From positions 3,825,342 through 3,889,341 of the forward strand of contig NC_071399.1 of the NCBI RefSeq assembly GCF_022682495.2: 64,000 nt of DNA, given 5' to 3'. This stretch comes from Desmodus rotundus. Its lineage: Eukaryota > Chordata > Mammalia > Chiroptera > Phyllostomidae. The stretch's first letter is position 1, and each line of letters opens with the position of its first letter. Positions 62,681-64,000 of this stretch are shown piece by piece. Under the pieces are notes generated by a model. The model did not search any database, had not been told where the DNA came from, and was given only the letters and a program-made list of their open reading frames with translations. A program made the translations under genes and the position numbers.

Positions 62681-64000
62681 TTTCAATGTGAGATCTACTA
62701 TCTTGGGAAGTTCCTTTCAGTACATCCATAAATCCATTGACATTGGAGGCAGTATTTTGTATTTAAGGGCATTTTTCAGCAGAGAAGGGCTTCATAGCTT
62801 TCTTCACATTCTTAAAGAAAACCATAAACCCTAAAACATTATAAGCTACTTTAAATATACAGCTTTTTAAAACATTCCACCATTCTTCCAAGAAGGGGCC
62901 ACTGGTAACTTCAAAAAGTAAAATTTATATTCAGGAGACACCAGGGAGGAGGGAACAAAAGGAGTAAGCGTTCAGGTCTCACGGAACCCCGGCAGCAGAC
63001 GCGTTGTGAAAGACGCGTGGTCACGTTGTTATTGGAAGGGCGAACGGTTCTGTTCCACTAGGAGCGGGCTGAATGCTACCGCGGGTGGGGTGGGTTCCTA
63101 TTTCAGCTTCTGGTTTCCTTTCTGAAAAAGGACTTCAGTTTTTCTTCAGTTGATTTTAGAAGAACAATGCCAGTAAATATGGTAGAGCATGAGAAGTTAT
63201 TTTTAATAAACTATTCAAAATGCTTCAAGGTCTGGCAGATCTGGCTTGTCTCCCAGATAGACATGTTGGGGTGGCAGCGCGGGTTAGGTGGGGTTTCTGT
63301 CTTGACAAAAAGATCAACAAGTGACTCGGGCAAAAATGTAGCATGTGGGCCCCAGCACCGCGTCCGGTCCTGCGTTACAACGAGCATCCGTTCTGTGCTT
63401 TGCACTCGACAGGGCATTCTGCCACGTAGATTTTCATTGACAGTGTTTTCAGAATTACATTAAAAATTACAGGTGTTAGGAACACCTTCAGATATGTGTT
63501 CTTTCGGAAACCAAGTTCTTCCTGTATCCCATTTTGCTCTTTTGGAAGACATTTCTGCCCGGCATTCGATCACTTTAAAAGGACGTTCCCACTTTCACAA
63601 ATCTCGATGCTCAGTCAGTGATGAGAGCCTGAAGCTCTATCTGTCAAAGCAGCAAGGGGTAGACAGCTCCCGAGCTCGCCACGGGTCCAACTCCGCAATA
63701 CTCCAGCTGTTCCAGCGGGTAGTTTTTAAATGCTGTCTTTGGGGACCGACTGTGTTTTCATTCTTCTTCCGTGAGATTAAGCACTTTAACAACCCAATTG
63801 TTTTTCAGGCAAGAAATATGACTACAGTTTTGGAACACTTCATGTTTTTTGAAGTTGGCTTAGATAATACTTCCAAAAATTGAAAGCAGTTTATCTTGAT
63901 TTCTTTATAATCTACTTTAAGGTTTTAAAACTTGTAACTACATAAATTTATCCGTGGAAATTCTGTTTTTTGGCCGTCTTGTTTCATGGATATTCTGGCA
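62681..64000. other. intergenic with a local CpG-rich patch
   Basis: No exon or repeat was recognised. CpG dinucleotides are unusually frequent at about 62980-63090, 63310-63420 and 63545-63720 compared with the surrounding desert. The 136-codon open frame at 63473-63883 matches no family I know. Confidence 0.5.

Noticed and set aside
63473..63883. 136-codon plus-strand frame next to the CpG-rich patch
   Set aside because: Product not recognised and no splice or start evidence. The CpG patch itself is reported separately.

Overview
The window is vertebrate nuclear DNA, most likely from a microbat. Two tRNA-derived SINEs (43307-43541 and 60834-61089) have the bat Ves-type head in reverse orientation, ending in the 'cggccagggc'-like motif. 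Several short L1 3' tails are also of a kind I associate with bat genomes. There are no compact ORF arrays, operons or CRISPR arrays. Codons, splice signals, a CpG island and mammalian repeats (MIR, L2, MER5, MaLR LTRs, L1M) fit a placental mammal.

One protein-coding gene is recognisable: the first coding exon of VEGFC (vascular endothelial growth factor C) on the minus strand at 22564-22707. It encodes the signal peptide and the start of the N-terminal propeptide and ends at a CAG|GTGGGT splice donor. It lies in a CpG island of about 1.6 kb (22080-23660) that carries a TATA-less, Sp1-box-rich promoter and the 5' leader. Positions 1-22563 are therefore VEGFC intron 1 (incomplete; I found no second exon). 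Positions from about 23.7 kb to 64 kb lie upstream of the gene. From what I remember of the human locus, this is the gene-poor interval between VEGFC and NEIL3.

Layout: 1-22563, intron 1, poor in recent mobile elements, with a few MIR, L2 and MER5 relics, microsatellites and one inverted repeat pair. 22080-23660, promoter CpG island. 23.7-28.8 kb, upstream flank with a MER5 copy split by an L1 tail, plus MIR and L2 relics. 28.85-30.9 kb, an old L1 on the plus strand. 35.56-39.19 kb, a second L1 with a younger bat L1 3' end nested in it. 39.76-39.96 kb, a small hAT element with intact terminal inverted repeats. 42.64-43.02 kb, a MaLR LTR followed by a bat SINE. 51.1-53.3 kb, an old HAL1/L1-type element with an LTR fragment inside. 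53.6-64 kb, scattered relics, a second SINE and an isolated CpG-rich patch at 62.98-63.72 kb.

No complete novel gene system could be supported. The best items for a second look are the VEGFC leader with its nested upstream ORFs, the divergent start of the VEGFC signal peptide, the inverted repeat pair in intron 1, the orphan CpG patch and the scarcity of recent insertions in the proximal 22 kb of intron 1. All family names come from memory and visual alignment, not from a database search.
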